18,758 nucleotides of DNA from Bacteroidales bacterium (GTDB lineage: Bacteria; Bacteroidota; Bacteroidia; Bacteroidales; UBA10428). The translations under genes and the position numbers were made by a program. The stretch is taken from assembly GCA_016935595.1 (NCBI GenBank), contig JAFGQQ010000010.1:1-18758 (forward strand), in the 5' to 3' direction. Under the pieces are notes generated by a model. It saw nothing but the letters and a program-made list of their open reading frames with translations. It made no database searches and was not told where the DNA came from. This document shows positions 7,680-15,956 of this stretch, piece after piece (position 1 is the first letter of the stretch; each line of letters starts with the position of its first letter).

Positions 7680-8561
7680 GTGGAACATAGAGCAGGCTTT
7701 GTAAATATTATCGGAAATCCCAATGTGGGTAAATCAACCTTAATGAATGCTCTGGTCGGTGAAAAATTATCAATTATCACTTTTAAAGCGCAAACTACCA
7801 GGCACAGGATTTTAGGCATTGTTAATGGTGACGACTTCCAGGTTGTTTTTTCCGATACACCAGGTATTTTAAGACCGCATTATAAATTACAAGAATCAAT
7901 GGTTAAGTTTATTAATTCTGCATTAGTTGATGCAGACATACTGCTTTATATTACTGATATTTACGAAACATTTGATAAAAACCCTGAATACATCGAAAAA
8001 ATTAAAACAATAAAAGTACCTGTTTTACTATTAATCAATAAAATTGACCTTATAAAACAAGAAGAACTCAATATACTAGAAAAAAAATGGAAAGAATTAA
8101 TTCCGAATGCTGAAATAATTCCTGTTTCTGCTTTAAAAATGATTAATGTTCTTCCACTGTTCGAAAAAATATTAAATCTCCTTCCTGAATCAGCTCCTTA
8201 CTACCCAAAAGACGAACTAACTGATAAACCTGAAAAATTTTTCGTTTCAGAAATTATAAGGGGAAAAATTTTTATGAATTATAAAAAAGAAATTCCCTAC
8301 TCTACCGAGGTTGAAATAGATGAATTTAAAGAAAACGAAAAGCTAATAAAAATTAAAGGAATAATTCATGTTGTAAGGGAATCGCAAAAAGGAATAATAA
8401 TTGGCCATAAAGGAAAAGCTTTAAAAAAGACAGGAACTGAAGCTAGGATAGCAATAGAAAAATTTGTTGGTAAAAAAATTTTTTTAGAATTAATCGTCAA
8501 AGTAAGCAAAAATTGGCGCGATAATAACAGGCAACTAAAGAAATTTGGGTATAATATGTAA
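7680..8561 (+). CDS. era: GTPase Era (16S rRNA processing / 30S assembly)
   Basis: Era is a GTPase of 30S ribosome assembly that binds the 3' end of 16S rRNA. The 293 residues match the family length. The G1 motif GNPNVGKST is at residues 12-20. The switch region TTRHR, the G3 motif DTPG and the G4 motif NKID follow in order. The C-terminal half carries the KH domain with its GxxG-type loop IIIGHKGKALKK. The start is GTG at 7680, giving MEHRAGFVNIIGNPN, the usual N-terminus in this phylum; there is no upstream in-frame ATG of use. It is probably in a unit separate from hox, 119 bases downstream, and is followed after 133 bases by der. Confidence 0.95.
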   Translation: MEHRAGFVNIIGNPNVGKSTLMNALVGEKLSIITFKAQTTRHRILGIVNGDDFQVVFSDTPGILRPHYKLQESMVKFINSALVDADILLYITDIYETFDKNPEYIEKIKTIKVPVLLLINKIDLIKQEELNILEKKWKELIPNAEIIPVSALKMINVLPLFEKILNLLPESAPYYPKDELTDKPEKFFVSEIIRGKIFMNYKKEIPYSTEVEIDEFKENEKLIKIKGIIHVVRESQKGIIIGHKGKALKKTGTEARIAIEKFVGKKIFLELIVKVSKNWRDNNRQLKKFGYNM

Positions 8562-8580
8562 AGTTCGTTTATTTAATATT

Positions 8581-8588
8581 TACTTTTG
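8581..8588 (+). promoter_or_regulatory. Candidate -7 box upstream of der
   Basis: TACTTTTG matches TAnnTTTG exactly. No TTTG lies at the right distance upstream, so it is weaker than the hox promoter. The predicted leader of der would be about 100 bases, which contains the direct repeat at 8606-8631 and the palindrome at 8675-8688. Confidence 0.35.
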
Positions 8589-8605
8589 TGAGCATTTGAA
8601 AATCT

Positions 8606-8631
8606 AGTAGCAGTTTCAGCAACAGTAGCAG
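8606..8631 (+). repeat. Short direct repeat AGTAGCAG in the der leader
   Basis: The 8-mer AGTAGCAG occurs at 8606-8613 and 8624-8631. It is notable because the surroundings are almost pure A/T. No function can be assigned. Confidence 0.3.
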
Positions 8632-8674
8632 AATATATTAATATAATTATATAGAGTGTTATATTACTGAATAT

Positions 8675-8688
8675 TTTGTTTAAACAAA
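8675..8688. repeat. Perfect 14-base palindrome directly before der
   Basis: TTTGTTTAAACAAA is fully self-complementary and ends six bases before the der ATG. It differs by one base from the repeat inside the hox promoter (2392-2405). It could be an operator or a small hairpin near the start codon; the AT bias of the DNA makes chance plausible. Confidence 0.3.
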
Positions 8689-8694
8689 TAAAAA

Positions 8695-10008
8695 ATGAAA
8701 AGCAATATTGTGGCAATAGTGGGCAGACCAAATGTTGGAAAATCAACACTTTTTAACCGGTTAACCGAAAGCCGCAAAGCTATTGTTGATAAATTTAGCG
8801 GCGTAACCCGCGATCGTCATTATGGAGAATGTGAATGGAATGGCGAAATTTTCAGTGTTATTGATACAGGTGGTTATGTTGAACATAGTAAAGATATTTT
8901 TGAGAAAGAAATAAAAAAACAAGTATTATTGGCCATTGATGAAGCCGATGCAATTATTTTTATGGTAGACGTATTAACCGGAATAACCGACTTGGACGAG
9001 AAAGTAGCAATTCTGTTAAAAAAAGGACAAAAAAAAATATTCCCTGTTGTAAATAAAGTAGATAATTCAGAAAGGCTTTATGAAGCAACCGAATTTTATA
9101 AATTGGGTCTTGGTGAAATTTACTCTATTTCTTCAATAAACGGTTCAGGAACCGGTGATCTTCTTGATGCTGTTGTAAAATCATTTAAGAAAAAAAATGT
9201 AAAACAAGAAAAAGTCGAACATTTGCCAAAATTTGCAATTATTGGCCGGCCAAATGTCGGGAAATCATCTTTACTTAATTCATTAATTGGAGAAGAACGA
9301 AATATTGTAACCCCTATTAGCGGAACAACACGTGACACAATTTATACACGTTATAAAAAATTTGATTTTGATTTTTTATTAGTCGATACAGCCGGACTAA
9401 GAAAAAAAGGAAAAATAACTGAAAACCTTGAGTTTTATTCAGTAATCAGGTCAATAAAAGCAATTGAAAACTCCGATGTTTGTTTATTAATGATTGATGC
9501 AACCCTTGGTATTGAATCACAGGATTTAAATATATTCCATTTAGTAGTAAAAAATAATAAAGGAGTAGTTATTTTAGTAAATAAATGGGACTTAATTATA
9601 AAAGAAAAAAATATTACCGAGAAATACACAAATGAACTGAAAGAAAAACTGGCTCCTTTTAATGATGTGCCTGTACATTATATTTCCGCAATAACAAAAC
9701 AACGAATACACAGGGTTTTAGAAGAAGCTTTGATTGTATATAAAAACAGAACCCAAAAAATACAAACCTCAAAATTAAATAAAGTAATGCTTGAGGTAAT
9801 TGAAAATTATGGTCCCCCAATGATTAGGGGTAAAAATATCAAAATAAAATATGTGGCTCAGTTATCTACACATGCCCCAAGCTTTGCTTTCTATTGTAAC
9901 TATCCACAATACATAAAAGAAAATTATAAACGTTATTTAGAGAACCAATTGCGTAAGAACTTTAATTTCACAGGTGTTCCTGTCCAAATCTTTTTTAGGA
10001 AAAAGTAA
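8695..10008 (+). CDS. der: GTPase Der (EngA), tandem G-domain 50S assembly factor
   Basis: Der is essential in most bacteria for maturation of the 50S ribosomal subunit. The 437 residues hold two G domains and a C-terminal KH-like domain. In the first domain GRPNVGKST lies at 10-18, followed by TRDRHYG, DTGGY and NKVD. In the second, GRPNVGKSS lies at 184-192, followed by [20 protein letters not shown] and NKWDL. The KH-like tail contains [17 protein letters not shown], also typical. The gene order era-der on the same strand is common in Bacteroidota. The ATG at 8695 gives the normal short N-terminus before the first P-loop. Confidence 0.96.
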   Translation: MKSNIVAIVGRPNVGKSTLFNRLTESRKAIVDKFSGVTRDRHYGECEWNGEIFSVIDTGGYVEHSKDIFEKEIKKQVLLAIDEADAIIFMVDVLTGITDLDEKVAILLKKGQKKIFPVVNKVDNSERLYEATEFYKLGLGEIYSISSINGSGTGDLLDAVVKSFKKKNVKQEKVEHLPKFAIIGRPNVGKSSLLNSLIGEERNIVTPISGTTRDTIYTRYKKFDFDFLLVDTAGLRKKGKITENLEFYSVIRSIKAIENSDVCLLMIDATLGIESQDLNIFHLVVKNNKGVVILVNKWDLIIKEKNITEKYTNELKEKLAPFNDVPVHYISAITKQRIHRVLEEALIVYKNRTQKIQTSKLNKVMLEVIENYGPPMIRGKNIKIKYVAQLSTHAPSFAFYCNYPQYIKENYKRYLENQLRKNFNFTGVPVQIFFRKK

Positions 10009-10042
10009 TAATCATTTCAAGAAAATAGTTATTATTTATTAA

Positions 10043-10050
10043 TAACTTTG
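10043..10050 (+). promoter_or_regulatory. Candidate -7 box directly before the lipoprotein gene
   Basis: TAACTTTG matches TAnnTTTG exactly, but no clean -33 box is seen. The expected transcription start, a few bases after 10050, falls on or next to the ATG at 10057, which would give a leaderless or nearly leaderless mRNA. Confidence 0.35.
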
Positions 10051-10056
10051 TGTTTA

Positions 10057-10566
10057 ATGAGACTTATTTATACATACGGATTTATATTAATTTTAGTATT
10101 ATTCAGTTCCTGTTTAGAATTTGAGAAATATTCCAATATTCCCGAAATTCATTACAAAAGTTTCGACTTGCTTCAAGCAATCGATTCTTTAGGAAATCCT
10201 CTTTATAATGGAATTTTAAAATTTTCAATAATTGACGGTGACGGAAATATTGGCACACATTATAATGGAGTGGCATACCGTGATACGCTTTCAAAATACC
10301 AATATGATTTATTTCTTACAAGATATAATAAAATTGATGGTGAATATGAAGAAGATACTACAAAAGATTATAATACCTACGTCCCTTACATATATATTGA
10401 CGGACAAAATAAATTGCTGATGGGTGAAATTATTGTTGAAATACCTTTTTATCTAATTACCTACGATACTATACAATTTGAATATTTTATTGTTGACAGG
10501 GAAGATAATCCAAGTATTACTGAATTTACTCCCGATCTGCCGCTTGTAATTTATTATCCTCAATAA
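10057..10566 (+). CDS. Putative lipoprotein of unknown function
   Basis: The 169-residue product starts MRLIYTYGFILILVLFSSC: a short basic end, a hydrophobic stretch and a lipobox-like end with C19 as the expected lipidated cysteine. An in-frame TTG at 10048 is rejected because it lies in a TAnnTTTG box. The mature part is acidic and Tyr-rich, with IIDGDGNIG at residues 58-66, an Asp/Gly loop that recurs in small Bacteroidota lipoproteins of unknown role, and beta-strand-like alternation afterwards. No enzyme motif is visible. It is probably attached to the cell envelope. It lies 11 bases before the hemerythrin gene and so may share its transcript, but no functional link is known. Confidence 0.7.
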   Translation: MRLIYTYGFILILVLFSSCLEFEKYSNIPEIHYKSFDLLQAIDSLGNPLYNGILKFSIIDGDGNIGTHYNGVAYRDTLSKYQYDLFLTRYNKIDGEYEEDTTKDYNTYVPYIYIDGQNKLLMGEIIVEIPFYLITYDTIQFEYFIVDREDNPSITEFTPDLPLVIYYPQ

Positions 10567-10577
10567 AAACAATAAAC

Positions 10578-11312
10578 ATGAAGATTAAACGTGAAATGAA
10601 AATGGCTGATTTGATCCATTTAAATTATTTATTAATACCAATTATTAGTCGTTTTGGCATTAATTTGGGTTTTGGTGATTCAAGTATTGAAGCCATTTGC
10701 AAAGAAAAAAAAATTAATGTTGATTTTTTTCTTGAAATTGTTAATGCATATCACGATAATGAATATTTTCCCCATCAACAACTCCAATCATTTTCAATTA
10801 CCTTAATTACCGAATATTTAATTAAAACACATCAGTTCTACCTGGAAATAAAAATTCCCGAAATTGAAAATTTAGTTATGGAAATGGTAAATAAATGTTA
10901 TCCCGGTGAATCAAATATAGGTTTACTTAATAAATTCTTTTCTGACTATAAGCTCGAATTTATAAACCATATAAAGCGTGAAGAAGAAGTTGTATTTCCT
11001 TATACAATTGAAATTGAAAAAGCATTTATTAATAAAAAAATACCCCATGATTTAAAAAATAAAATGCTTGATTATTCCATAAATGATTATAAAAAACAGC
11101 ACGATGATGTTGCCGAGAAACTTTACGATCTGAAAAATATTATTATTAAATATTTACATTCTCCAAAAGATGTTAATTTATGCAGTAAACTTCTAAATGA
11201 ATTATTCTATTTGGAAAACGATTTAAATAATCATGAACGTATTGAAGATAAAGTAATGATTCCGAAAGTGATAAAAATGGAGAAATATTTACGAAAATTA
11301 ATGAGTAACTAA
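10578..11312 (+). CDS. Hemerythrin-domain di-iron protein, RIC/YtfE/ScdA-like
   Basis: This 244-residue cytosolic protein resembles the RIC (YtfE/ScdA) proteins that repair iron-sulfur clusters and handle nitric oxide. Residues from about 80 form a four-helix hemerythrin-like bundle. H85, H131, E135, H175, H219 and E223 sit in the pattern of the six di-iron ligands of E. coli YtfE (H84, H129, E133, H160, H204, E208), including both HxxxE pairs. The N-terminal part (about 10-60) resembles the ScdA_N domain, but the CC pair used there is replaced by LGFGD, so the redox cysteines are missing. The downstream regulator gene begins on the very next base after the stop codon, which indicates joint expression. 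The exact role, whether repair, NO or oxygen sensing or iron donation, is inferred. Confidence 0.82.
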   Translation: MKIKREMKMADLIHLNYLLIPIISRFGINLGFGDSSIEAICKEKKINVDFFLEIVNAYHDNEYFPHQQLQSFSITLITEYLIKTHQFYLEIKIPEIENLVMEMVNKCYPGESNIGLLNKFFSDYKLEFINHIKREEEVVFPYTIEIEKAFINKKIPHDLKNKMLDYSINDYKKQHDDVAEKLYDLKNIIIKYLHSPKDVNLCSKLLNELFYLENDLNNHERIEDKVMIPKVIKMEKYLRKLMSN

Positions 11313-11906
11313 ATGCAGCGGATTTCATTTTTAATAGTCGACCCTTCATATATTATTCGAAAAGGTTTACGAGTAATTATCGAAAACCTAAACAACGCTT
11401 ATTTACACGAAAGCGAGAGTGATATTTCTGCTTTTTTCAAAATGGTTAATGAACTGGAGCCGAATATTGTATTGATTAATCCGGCTTTAATTAAAGATTT
11501 AAATGATTTTCGGATAAATATATATAAATTAGAAAAAAAACCAATACTCATTAAACTCACACAAAACAAAAAAACAGAAATAAACGCGCCATTTTTCGAT
11601 TATATTAATATTAATGATGAAAAAAGTGAAATATTAAATAAAATTGAAACGATAATTAATAAAACCGGCAAAGAAGAAATTAACACTGAAAGTAAGAGTA
11701 TTTTAAGCGAACGCGAGAAAAATGTTTTAAAACTGGTGGCTTCCGGTTATACCAATAAAGAAATTGCAGAAAAATTATATATTAGCACACATACAGTTAT
11801 TACCCATCGCAAAAATATTACCCAAAAACTCGATATAAAAACTATTTCGGGTTTAACAGTTTATGCAGTAATAAATAAACTAATCGATATAAAAGATTTA
11901 AGATAA
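11313..11906 (+). CDS. LuxR/NarL-type regulator with degenerate receiver domain
   Basis: The 197-residue protein has a receiver-like domain (about 1-120) and a LuxR helix-turn-helix (about 131-194). The DNA-binding part is canonical: LSEREKNVLKLVASGYTNKE and then IAEKLYISTHTVITHRKNI. In the receiver only D10 (IVDPS) of the acidic pocket remains. The phosphoacceptor position in PNIVLINPALI is N56 rather than Asp, and the usual DD pair is missing, so phosphorylation is not expected. No histidine kinase lies nearby. The start codon follows the hemerythrin stop without a gap, so the di-iron protein is the obvious candidate partner or input. Its targets are unknown. The family call is firm; phospho-independence is an inference from the missing residue. 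Confidence 0.88.
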   Translation: MQRISFLIVDPSYIIRKGLRVIIENLNNAYLHESESDISAFFKMVNELEPNIVLINPALIKDLNDFRINIYKLEKKPILIKLTQNKKTEINAPFFDYININDEKSEILNKIETIINKTGKEEINTESKSILSEREKNVLKLVASGYTNKEIAEKLYISTHTVITHRKNITQKLDIKTISGLTVYAVINKLIDIKDLR

Positions 11907-11942
11907 AAAAATGCCACCCTTATATATTATAAGCGGTGGCAT
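11905..11942 (-). terminator. Rho-independent terminator of the ECF sigma gene
   Basis: ATGCCACC (11911-11918) pairs with GGTGGCAT (11935-11942). Inside, CTTATA pairs with TATAAG, with a single bulged C and a 3-base loop. On the minus strand the hairpin is followed by a run of seven T, as expected at the end of the sigma gene 28 bases upstream. On the plus strand no T-run follows, so it works less well for the convergent luxR gene, though the hairpin may serve both. Confidence 0.85.
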
Positions 11943-11969
11943 AATCAACCAAAAACCTAATTCACCAAT

Positions 11970-12473
11970 TTATTGAAAATCCCTTAATCTTTCCATTAAT
12001 TTCTTACGCGAAAAGAATATCCTGCTTTTTACAGTCCCTATCTTTAAATTTAATTCATCAGCAATTTCTTTATACTTGTATCCATTTACATGCATTAAAA
12101 ATGGAATTTTATACTCATCCTCAAGATCTTCAATGGTCTTATTTATTTCCTCGAAAGAAACTTCCGATTCAGGAGTGGTTATTTGCGACTCTTTTGTTTT
12201 ATTAATAAAATACAAATCTTTTGTTGTATCAAAAGTGGTATTTTGTTTAACACTCCTTCGGTAATTATTTATGAAAGTATTCTTCATAATAGTGAAAGTC
12301 CAGGCTTTCAGATTCGAATAATCAATAAATTTATCTCGATAAGACAATGCTTTAAGATAAGTTTCCTGCACTAAATCTTTTGCATCTTCATTATCGGTCG
12401 TCAGACTCAAAGCAAATCTTTTAAGATTCGGCTTTAAATCTATTAGCTGGTTGTTAAATTCTACTGCTGTCAT
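11970..12473 (-). CDS. ECF-type RNA polymerase sigma factor (sigma-70 family)
   Basis: The 167-residue protein has sigma region 2 (about 15-77, with DAKDLVQETYLKAL and NLKAWTFTIMKNTFINNYRR) and region 4 (about 110-164, with GYKYKEIADELNLKIGTVKS then RIFFSRKKL). It directs RNA polymerase to a set of promoters that cannot be deduced here. The frame stays open to an ATG at 12545, but a promoter lies inside that stretch, and MTAVEFNNQLIDLKPNLKRF from the ATG at 12473 is the usual start in this family. No anti-sigma gene adjoins: the next minus-strand gene upstream is the flippase-like protein, 238 bases away. How it is controlled is therefore open; it may be regulated at transcription. Confidence 0.9.
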   Translation of the reverse strand: MTAVEFNNQLIDLKPNLKRFALSLTTDNEDAKDLVQETYLKALSYRDKFIDYSNLKAWTFTIMKNTFINNYRRSVKQNTTFDTTKDLYFINKTKESQITTPESEVSFEEINKTIEDLEDEYKIPFLMHVNGYKYKEIADELNLKIGTVKSRIFFSRKKLMERLRDFQ

Positions 12474-12521
12474 AATTTTATATTTTAAGATTTTAATATG
12501 TTTAACTATTTTTTTGTGGAA

Positions 12522-12553
12522 CAAATATACAAAAAAGTTAAACACATATCAAA
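12522..12553 (-). promoter_or_regulatory. Promoter of the ECF sigma gene
   Basis: Read on the minus strand, TTTG (12553-12550) and TATATTTG (12529-12522) match the Bacteroidota -33 and -7 elements exactly, with 20 bases between. The leader to the ATG at 12473 would be about 45 bases. A 13-base imperfect palindrome, TTTGT-GGA-ACAAA (12513-12525), overlaps the -7 box. Confidence 0.6.
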
Positions 12554-12711
12554 ATATTAATATCTTTTTATCTTAAATTATTGTCTAATTCTAAATAAGA
12601 TCTAAAGCATATAATTCTGATTAATAAAGCTTTAAAATAGGTTTTTACCAATCATTCTAAATTTCACCTGAACGTAATTTTTTTATAATTTAATTACTTT
12701 TAAACATAAAA

Positions 12712-13722
12712 TTATGTAGAGGGTTCAGTAGGATTATAATTTCTGTTAATGAAAGGTAAAATAATCAGGCTAATCAATCCAAAAAACATTAGAGGCAAAT
12801 TTGCTGCAGCATGAGCAACAAGAGCAAATATCTTGCCGTCAGTTTTATCAATGCCATAAATGAATAAAGCTTCAATTACCATAAAATGATATGGCCCTAT
12901 TCCACCCTGAACCGGCGCTATCATGGCAAGCGCTCCCATAACAAAAGTACCCATTGCAGCTAAAATTGTAAGATGTGATGTTGGTTTAAAGCTAAAAAAT
13001 ATTACATACATAGCTATTAACCACATAACATAAATAAATACAGTATGCCCAATATAAATCCATTTATTTTTAAGGTGGGTTATAGTTTTAATTCCTTCAA
13101 TAAAACCTTGTAATATTTCTGCAATTTTTTTATATAATTTTGTCTTTTTAAATGTTTTCCTGAAAATAAAAATAGAGATAAAAAAAATTATTATAATTAA
13201 TGTAATGATTATTATGTTTTTAACAGAAAAAAGCCCTTTAATTCGTTCATATGTTTCAGGATAATTTTGTAAAAATTCTTGTATTACGCTAATTTGTGAA
13301 AGCATTATTAATGCAGCAAAAAATATTAGCGCAATCACGTCTGTAGTCCGTTCAACCACAACCGTGCCAACAAGCTTGGAAAAAGAAATTTTTTCATATT
13401 TGGTTAATACACTGCAGCGGGCAATTTCGCCTGCCCTGGGTATAGCTAAATTAGTTAAATACATAACCATAACAGCCATAAAGGAATTCATTGTTTTTGG
13501 CTTATATCCTAAAGGATGTATTAACATATTCCAGCGTAAAGCCCTGGAATAATGACTTAATAAACCTATTAAAACCGATAAAATAATCCACCAGTAATTT
13601 ATATTTTTTAACTCCTCTTTTAATAAATCAAGTTTAAGGTCTTTGTAAACCAGCCAGAATAAAAAAATTCCAACAGCAAGAAACAATAAATATTTAATTG
13701 TATTAATAATTTTTTTCTTCAT
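12712..13722 (-). CDS. Flippase-like integral membrane protein (LPG synthase TM / UPF0104 family)
   Basis: The 336-residue protein has about eight hydrophobic segments. The N-terminus MKKKIINTIK leads into the first span (about 11-26). Conserved family motifs are RALRWNMLI (60-68), PRAGEIARC (95-103) and the following ERTTD (124-128). This is the membrane domain that in MprF flips lysyl-phosphatidylglycerol and in AglD-type proteins is linked to lipid-linked glycans; no synthase domain is attached here. The substrate is therefore unknown, but inner-membrane lipid or lipid-linked precursor transport is likely. It starts 35 bases after hisS on the same strand and could be co-transcribed with it. 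No intrinsic terminator of quality was found after its stop. Confidence 0.85.
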   Translation of the reverse strand: MKKKIINTIKYLLFLAVGIFLFWLVYKDLKLDLLKEELKNINYWWIILSVLIGLLSHYSRALRWNMLIHPLGYKPKTMNSFMAVMVMYLTNLAIPRAGEIARCSVLTKYEKISFSKLVGTVVVERTTDVIALIFFAALIMLSQISVIQEFLQNYPETYERIKGLFSVKNIIIITLIIIIFFISIFIFRKTFKKTKLYKKIAEILQGFIEGIKTITHLKNKWIYIGHTVFIYVMWLIAMYVIFFSFKPTSHLTILAAMGTFVMGALAMIAPVQGGIGPYHFMVIEALFIYGIDKTDGKIFALVAHAAANLPLMFFGLISLIILPFINRNYNPTEPST

Positions 13723-13757
13723 GTCAACGAGATTCTCTTACTAATATGCTTTAATTT

Positions 13758-15128
13758 TTATACTGCACATAATTTCTCAATTAACCTGCTTAAGTTAAGT
13801 TCTTCTTGCACACCCGATCTCATATTTTTTAAAGTGATGGTATTGTTCTTTATTTCATTTTCACCTACCAGAGCCACATAAGCAATATTATTTTTATCGG
13901 CATAAGTCATTTGTTTTTTCATTTTCACCGGTTCAGGATATATTTGGCAACTTATTCCTTCCTCTCGAATTTTCTCCACTACCTGGAAACAATACTTAAG
14001 TTCTTTTTCCCCGAAATTCACAAACATTACTTTTGTGGTGGTAACAGTTTCTTCCGGGAATAAATTCAAACCTTCAAGTACATCATATATTCTGTCGGCC
14101 CCAAATGATATGCCAACTCCAGAAATATCCGGCAAACCAAATATGCCGGTTAAATCATCGTAACGTCCTCCACCGCAAATACTTCCAATTTCAAAATCAT
14201 CGGCTTTCACTTCAATAATTGTTCCTGTATAATAATTTAAGCCACGGGCAAGCGAAATATCAAGTTCAACTTTATTTTTTAATTTAATATCTTCAATATA
14301 ATTAAAAATACTCTCTATTTCTTCAACACCCGATTTACCTGTTTCATTATTAATAATCGCTTTTTTTAGCATCCCGATTTTTTCTCTATTACTACCGCTA
14401 TAGCTAAAAATATTCAATAGCTTTTCAATACTTTGTGGCTGCAAACCTTTTTCTTTTAATTCTTCAACAACCTTATCAGTCCCAATTTTATCAAGTTTAT
14501 CAACAGCTATGGTTATATCATTGAATTTATCAATTTCATTAATATTTTCAGCGGCTCCTAAAAGGATTTTCCGGTTATTTAATTTTATTGTCACCTTAAT
14601 ATTTAAACGGTTAAAAACCTGGTCGATTATTTGAATTAGTTCCACTTCGTTTATCAAAGAATTACTGCCAATAACATCGGCATCGCACTGGTAAAATTCT
14701 CTATACCTTCCTTTTTGCGGTTTATCGCCCCTCCAAACCGGTTGTATTTGATAACGCTTAAACGGGAAAGTTATTTCATTAAGGTTTTGCACAACATACC
14801 TGGCAAATGGAACAGTAAGATCATAACGTAAGCCTTTCCCGCAAATTTGTAATGCCAATTTATTGATCTCTTTTTTATTCAATTCTTCGTTTGAAACAGA
14901 AGATAAAAAATTTCCAAGGTTCAAAATTTTAAAAAGCAGTTTGTCGCCTTCTTCACCGTACTTGCCCATTAAAGTTGAGAGATTTTCCATGGCAGGGGTT
15001 TCAATTGGCATATAACCATATAATTCAAATACCTTTTTGATGGTATTAAAAATATAATTCCTTCTTACAGTTTGTAACGGCAAGAAATCCCTAGTTCCTT
15101 TTGGTATGCCAGTTTTTTGTGCTGCCAT
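13758..15128 (-). CDS. hisS: Histidyl-tRNA synthetase
   Basis: This class II synthetase charges tRNA-His in the cytoplasm. The 456 residues show all signature elements. [11 protein letters not shown] (7-17) is the N-terminal start, [12 protein letters not shown] (101-112) follows, and motif 2 [17 protein letters not shown] lies at 131-147. The histidine-specific [10 protein letters not shown] is at 293-302 and motif 3 region CGGGRYDDL at 318-326. Residues about 365-456 form the HGTP anticodon-binding domain. The ATG at 15128 is well placed. There are no signs of a HisZ paralogue. A -7 box lies 37 bases upstream, so hisS probably heads the unit hisS-flippase. Confidence 0.97.
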   Translation of the reverse strand: MAAQKTGIPKGTRDFLPLQTVRRNYIFNTIKKVFELYGYMPIETPAMENLSTLMGKYGEEGDKLLFKILNLGNFLSSVSNEELNKKEINKLALQICGKGLRYDLTVPFARYVVQNLNEITFPFKRYQIQPVWRGDKPQKGRYREFYQCDADVIGSNSLINEVELIQIIDQVFNRLNIKVTIKLNNRKILLGAAENINEIDKFNDITIAVDKLDKIGTDKVVEELKEKGLQPQSIEKLLNIFSYSGSNREKIGMLKKAIINNETGKSGVEEIESIFNYIEDIKLKNKVELDISLARGLNYYTGTIIEVKADDFEIGSICGGGRYDDLTGIFGLPDISGVGISFGADRIYDVLEGLNLFPEETVTTTKVMFVNFGEKELKYCFQVVEKIREEGISCQIYPEPVKMKKQMTYADKNNIAYVALVGENEIKNNTITLKNMRSGVQEELNLSRLIEKLCAV

Positions 15129-15164
15129 TGTAAACTTATAATTATTTTAAAATTTAAAGAGGTG

Positions 15165-15172
15165 CAAAGGTA
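15165..15172 (-). promoter_or_regulatory. Candidate -7 box of hisS
   Basis: On the minus strand TACCTTTG (15172-15165), followed by C, is a strong match to TAnnTTTG. No exact TTTG lies 19-20 bases upstream. The predicted leader is about 30 bases. Confidence 0.45.
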
Positions 15173-15218
15173 GAAATTTTATATTTTTTGCCTGCATTAT
15201 TTTTTAAATACTTCCTGT

Positions 15219-15911
15219 TTAATGAAAAACATAACCTTTATACAAAGTTCGTACATATAAACCACAAGGCAAAAATTTTGGAGAATTAGATATTTTACCA
15301 CCAGAATATTCCCATGTACCATCAATTAAAGAAAAAAATCCCCCTATTTTTAATCCCAGGCATGGACCGCCTTTCAACTTCTCATCTTTCGACAAAGGAA
15401 AAAATTCAAATACCCAGCCAACGTCAATTACAGGAGAACCCTTTTTTAATATTATTTCCTGGTTATAACTTGTTACTGCTTCCTGAAAACTTATTTGATT
15501 ATTACCTGAAAGTCTTAACGAAAAAGTTGAATATCCTAAACTTACAAGCGGATAGCCAATTAATTTCTGTTGACTATAAAAAATATATCCCACATTGATA
15601 ACACCATAATTTGAATGAATGGAAGCTGTGAATGTATTACTCTTAATTTTATCGAGGCTATTATAAGTATACATACCCCCTCCAATAATAAAATTATTAA
15701 TTACACCATGCCCATTCCCTCCATATGTAAACATGCTTCCTGAAAATTCCGGAAGGTTATTTTTTATTAATGCCTTATTTAATTGAGTAATAAAAATATT
15801 GCCATAACCAAATTGCATTCCTCCTCCTCCACCGCTAAAATGCTGGTTTGTTTGGGAATTTAATTTGCATCCAATTAATAAAATCAAAAGAATTAATACA
15901 TTTTTCAACAT
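15219..15911 (-). CDS. Secreted or outer-membrane protein of unknown function
   Basis: I do not recognise this 230-residue protein. The start chosen is the ATG at 15911, giving MLKNVLILLILLIGCKLNSQ, a clear export signal. LIGC with C15 fits a lipobox; cleavage after NSQ by signal peptidase I is the other reading. The mature part begins with a Gly-run (FSGGGGGMQFGYG) and continues with many alternating short strands rich in Gly, Tyr and Phe, ending in aromatic-rich YKGYVFH. This looks like a small beta-barrel or beta-rich envelope protein. An earlier in-frame ATG at 15947 would put an intrinsic terminator hairpin inside the reading frame, so it is rejected. It is followed after 90 bases by hisS. 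Confidence 0.65.
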   Translation of the reverse strand: MLKNVLILLILLIGCKLNSQTNQHFSGGGGGMQFGYGNIFITQLNKALIKNNLPEFSGSMFTYGGNGHGVINNFIIGGGMYTYNSLDKIKSNTFTASIHSNYGVINVGYIFYSQQKLIGYPLVSLGYSTFSLRLSGNNQISFQEAVTSYNQEIILKKGSPVIDVGWVFEFFPLSKDEKLKGGPCLGLKIGGFFSLIDGTWEYSGGKISNSPKFLPCGLYVRTLYKGYVFH

Positions 15912-15937
15912 AAAAAAAGGCTGTATGTTACAGCCTT
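15911..15937 (-). terminator. Rho-independent terminator after the DHOD-like gene
   Basis: AAGGCTGTA (15917-15925) and TACAGCCTT (15929-15937) form a perfect 9-base stem with a 3-base loop. On the minus strand it is followed by a run of T. It lies 20 bases after the stop of the DHOD-like gene. Its T-run touches the ATG (15911) of the next gene. Confidence 0.85.
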
Positions 15938-15956
15938 CAAATATCAAAAAAAAAAT

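Noticed and set aside
12704..12717. Inverted repeat ACATAA-AA-TTATGT at the end of the flippase gene as a terminator
   Set aside because: The stem has only two G-C pairs, overlaps the stop codon and is not followed by a T-run on the minus strand.
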